In this document: positions 62,854 through 64,000 of the stretch, piece after piece
Layout of the letters: the number at the start of each line of letters is the position of its first letter
Numbering within the stretch: position 1 is the first letter of the stretch
Origin: Vibrio sp. Isolate34
GTDB taxonomy: Bacteria; Pseudomonadota; Gammaproteobacteria; Enterobacterales; Vibrionaceae
DNA: 64,000 bases
Reading direction: 5' to 3'
Assembly (NCBI RefSeq): GCF_022397915.1
Contig: NZ_JAKEUO010000005.1
Location: 178,492 to 242,491 of the forward strand
The notes under the pieces: generated by a model
What the model was told of the DNA's origin: nothing
The model's database searches: none
The model's input: only the letters and a program-made list of their open reading frames with translations
Made by a program: the position numbers and the translations under genes

Positions 62854-64000
62854 TTAGTAAAGTGTAGAGTTAAACAGTTGAATTTGAACTGTTTCGCCGA
62901 CTTCTACACGACCACGTTCACGTTCTAGTACCACAAAGCAGTTTGCTAGGCTCATTGAGCGGAAAGCGCCAGAGCTTTGGTTACCTGTTGTTTCAACCAC
63001 AAACTGACCGTTTTCAATCGAGTAGATGCCACGTTGGTAATCCGTACGACCTGGGCCTTTTTTGAATGCCGATTTAGTCGTTGCTGGAATAGATTCTGGT
63101 GCTGTCCATGCAGTATGACCTGCAAGTTTAGCCAGCATAGGTTGAACCAACACGTACATCGTCATCATTGCAGAAACTGGGTTACCCGGCAGGCCACAGA
63201 ACCAAGCGTTGTCTAACTCACCAAAAGCGAATGGCTTGCCCGGTTTGATTGCCAGTTTCCAAAAGCCGATTTCGCCAAGCTCTTCAAGAATGTCTTTGGT
63301 GTAATCCGCTTCACCGACACTTACGCCTCCAGAAGTGACGACTACGTCTGCCAATTCTTGTGCTTTCACAAAGGTTTCTTTAAGCGTTGCAGGGCAATCA
63401 GGAATAATACCTAGGTCAATCGCTTCGCAACCAAACGCTTCAATCAGCGGTTTGATACCGTAGCGGTTGCTGTCGTAGATCTGACCATCTTCAAGAGGCT
63501 GACCTAAAGGTTTTAGCTCATCACCAGTAGAGAAGAAAGCGACCTTCGGTTTGTGTGCAACGGTCACATGGCTCACACCAAGTGAAGCGATCATTGGAAT
63601 ATCACGAGGTGTTAAACGTTCGCCACGGCTAAGAACGATGTCACCTTGTTTAATGTCGTCACCCGTAGGGCGAATGTTGTTGTTCAGTTTGATATCGTCT
63701 TGCTGAATCTCAATGCCCGCCTCGGTTTCACGAGTATTTTCTTGCATGATGACGGCATTACAACCTTCTGGGATTTTTGCACCAGTCATAATGCGAATAC
63801 AGGTATTGCTTGGCCATTCGCCCTCAAATGGCTGACCCGCAAAAGATTTACCCGCCAATGGCAGTACTTTACCGTTCTCTAGGTCCGCTAAACGCAGCGC
63901 GTAACCGTCCATTGCTGAGTTATCAAAAGGAGGTACAAAAATAGGGGAGAGTATGTCTTCAGCAAGAACGTAGCCTAATGCATCCGCCAATGGCAGAGTT
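62854..64000 (-). CDS. moeA: molybdopterin molybdotransferase MoeA (5' truncated)
   Basis: 378 visible residues plus three codons to the window edge; the N-terminal 30-odd residues lie outside. Inserts molybdate into adenylylated molybdopterin. Signatures: [55 protein letters not shown]. The C terminus is complete ([11 protein letters not shown]). Pairs with moeB downstream. Confidence 0.95.
   Translation of the reverse strand, partial: TLPLADALGYVLAEDILSPIFVPPFDNSAMDGYALRLADLENGKVLPLAGKSFAGQPFEGEWPSNTCIRIMTGAKIPEGCNAVIMQENTRETEAGIEIQQDDIKLNNNIRPTGDDIKQGDIVLSRGERLTPRDIPMIASLGVSHVTVAHKPKVAFFSTGDELKPLGQPLEDGQIYDSNRYGIKPLIEAFGCEAIDLGIIPDCPATLKETFVKAQELADVVVTSGGVSVGEADYTKDILEELGEIGFWKLAIKPGKPFAFGELDNAWFCGLPGNPVSAMMTMYVLVQPMLAKLAGHTAWTAPESIPATTKSAFKKGPGRTDYQRGIYSIENGQFVVETTGNQSSGAFRSMSLANCFVVLERERGRVEVGETVQIQLFNSTLY

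Noticed and set aside
1..64000. CRISPR arrays, prophage, integron or other large mobile regions
   Set aside because: No spaced direct repeats, no phage structural or integrase genes, and no attC-like repeats were seen; the only mobile element is the IS30.

Overview
The window looks like a stretch of the secondary chromosome of a Vibrio species; the gene content and moderate G+C are compatible with the Splendidus clade, but the species is inference. Reasons: kbl-tdh, PrtV-type metalloprotease, a class I-like HMG-CoA reductase, the transaldolase/transketolase pair with a SorC-type regulator, YjjI/YjjW, several LysR regulators and Aer-like and c-di-GMP signalling proteins are typical accessory-metabolism genes of vibrios, and most proteins read as close Vibrio relatives. 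No tRNA, rRNA, CRISPR array or prophage was seen. The window is cut at both ends (YcdX-type phosphatase on the left, moeA on the right).

Layout. 1-3.4 kb: end of a PHP phosphatase, a cytochrome b562, and a DUF2946 plus PepSY membrane pair with a His-rich loop. 3.6-6.9 kb: a DUF1127-like small protein opposite a LysR regulator, then a complete IS30-family element (about 4840-5929) that has landed in the last codons of a second LysR gene. 7.2-12 kb: threonine catabolism operon kbl-tdh, an outer-membrane-type protein that seems to lack a normal start codon, and a DUF819 permease. 12.4-19 kb: Kef-type K+/H+ antiporter with its flavoprotein, a threonine aldolase-like enzyme, YccF, YiaY-type alcohol dehydrogenase, and two unlisted-type small proteins (41 and 55 aa). 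19-24 kb: YjjG nucleotidase, YddG exporter, an atypical CDF transporter, LysR and methyltransferase. 24-29 kb: glycyl-radical enzyme YjjI with its activase YjjW, LysR, HMG-CoA reductase. 29-35 kb: two small proteins, YccS, helicase IV, a glyoxalase-fold protein.

35-41 kb holds a response regulator with HD-GYP output overlapping a 1663-residue hybrid kinase with three periplasmic solute-binding modules: a probable amino-acid-like ligand to c-di-GMP relay. 41-50 kb: LysR/MFS pair, PrtV protease preceded by a small secreted protein that resembles its propeptide, an Lrp/AsnC gene remnant, an Aer-like energy-taxis receptor, and a beta-barrel protein. 50-55 kb: tkt and tal transcribed together, divergent from a SorC-family regulator, with five copies of a GAACATTTGTTC-like motif between them. 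55-64 kb: GGDEF-EAL protein with degenerate GGDEF, SseA sulfurtransferase, a secreted LruC/GEVED protein coupled to a poly-Gly lipoprotein, and moeA-moeB.

Nothing here is a clear new defence or mobile system. The most interesting items are the propeptide-like partner of PrtV, the LruC/lipoprotein surface module, the non-canonical (ATA) start, the SorC operator array, the triple-sensor hybrid kinase, and several perfect promoter palindromes.
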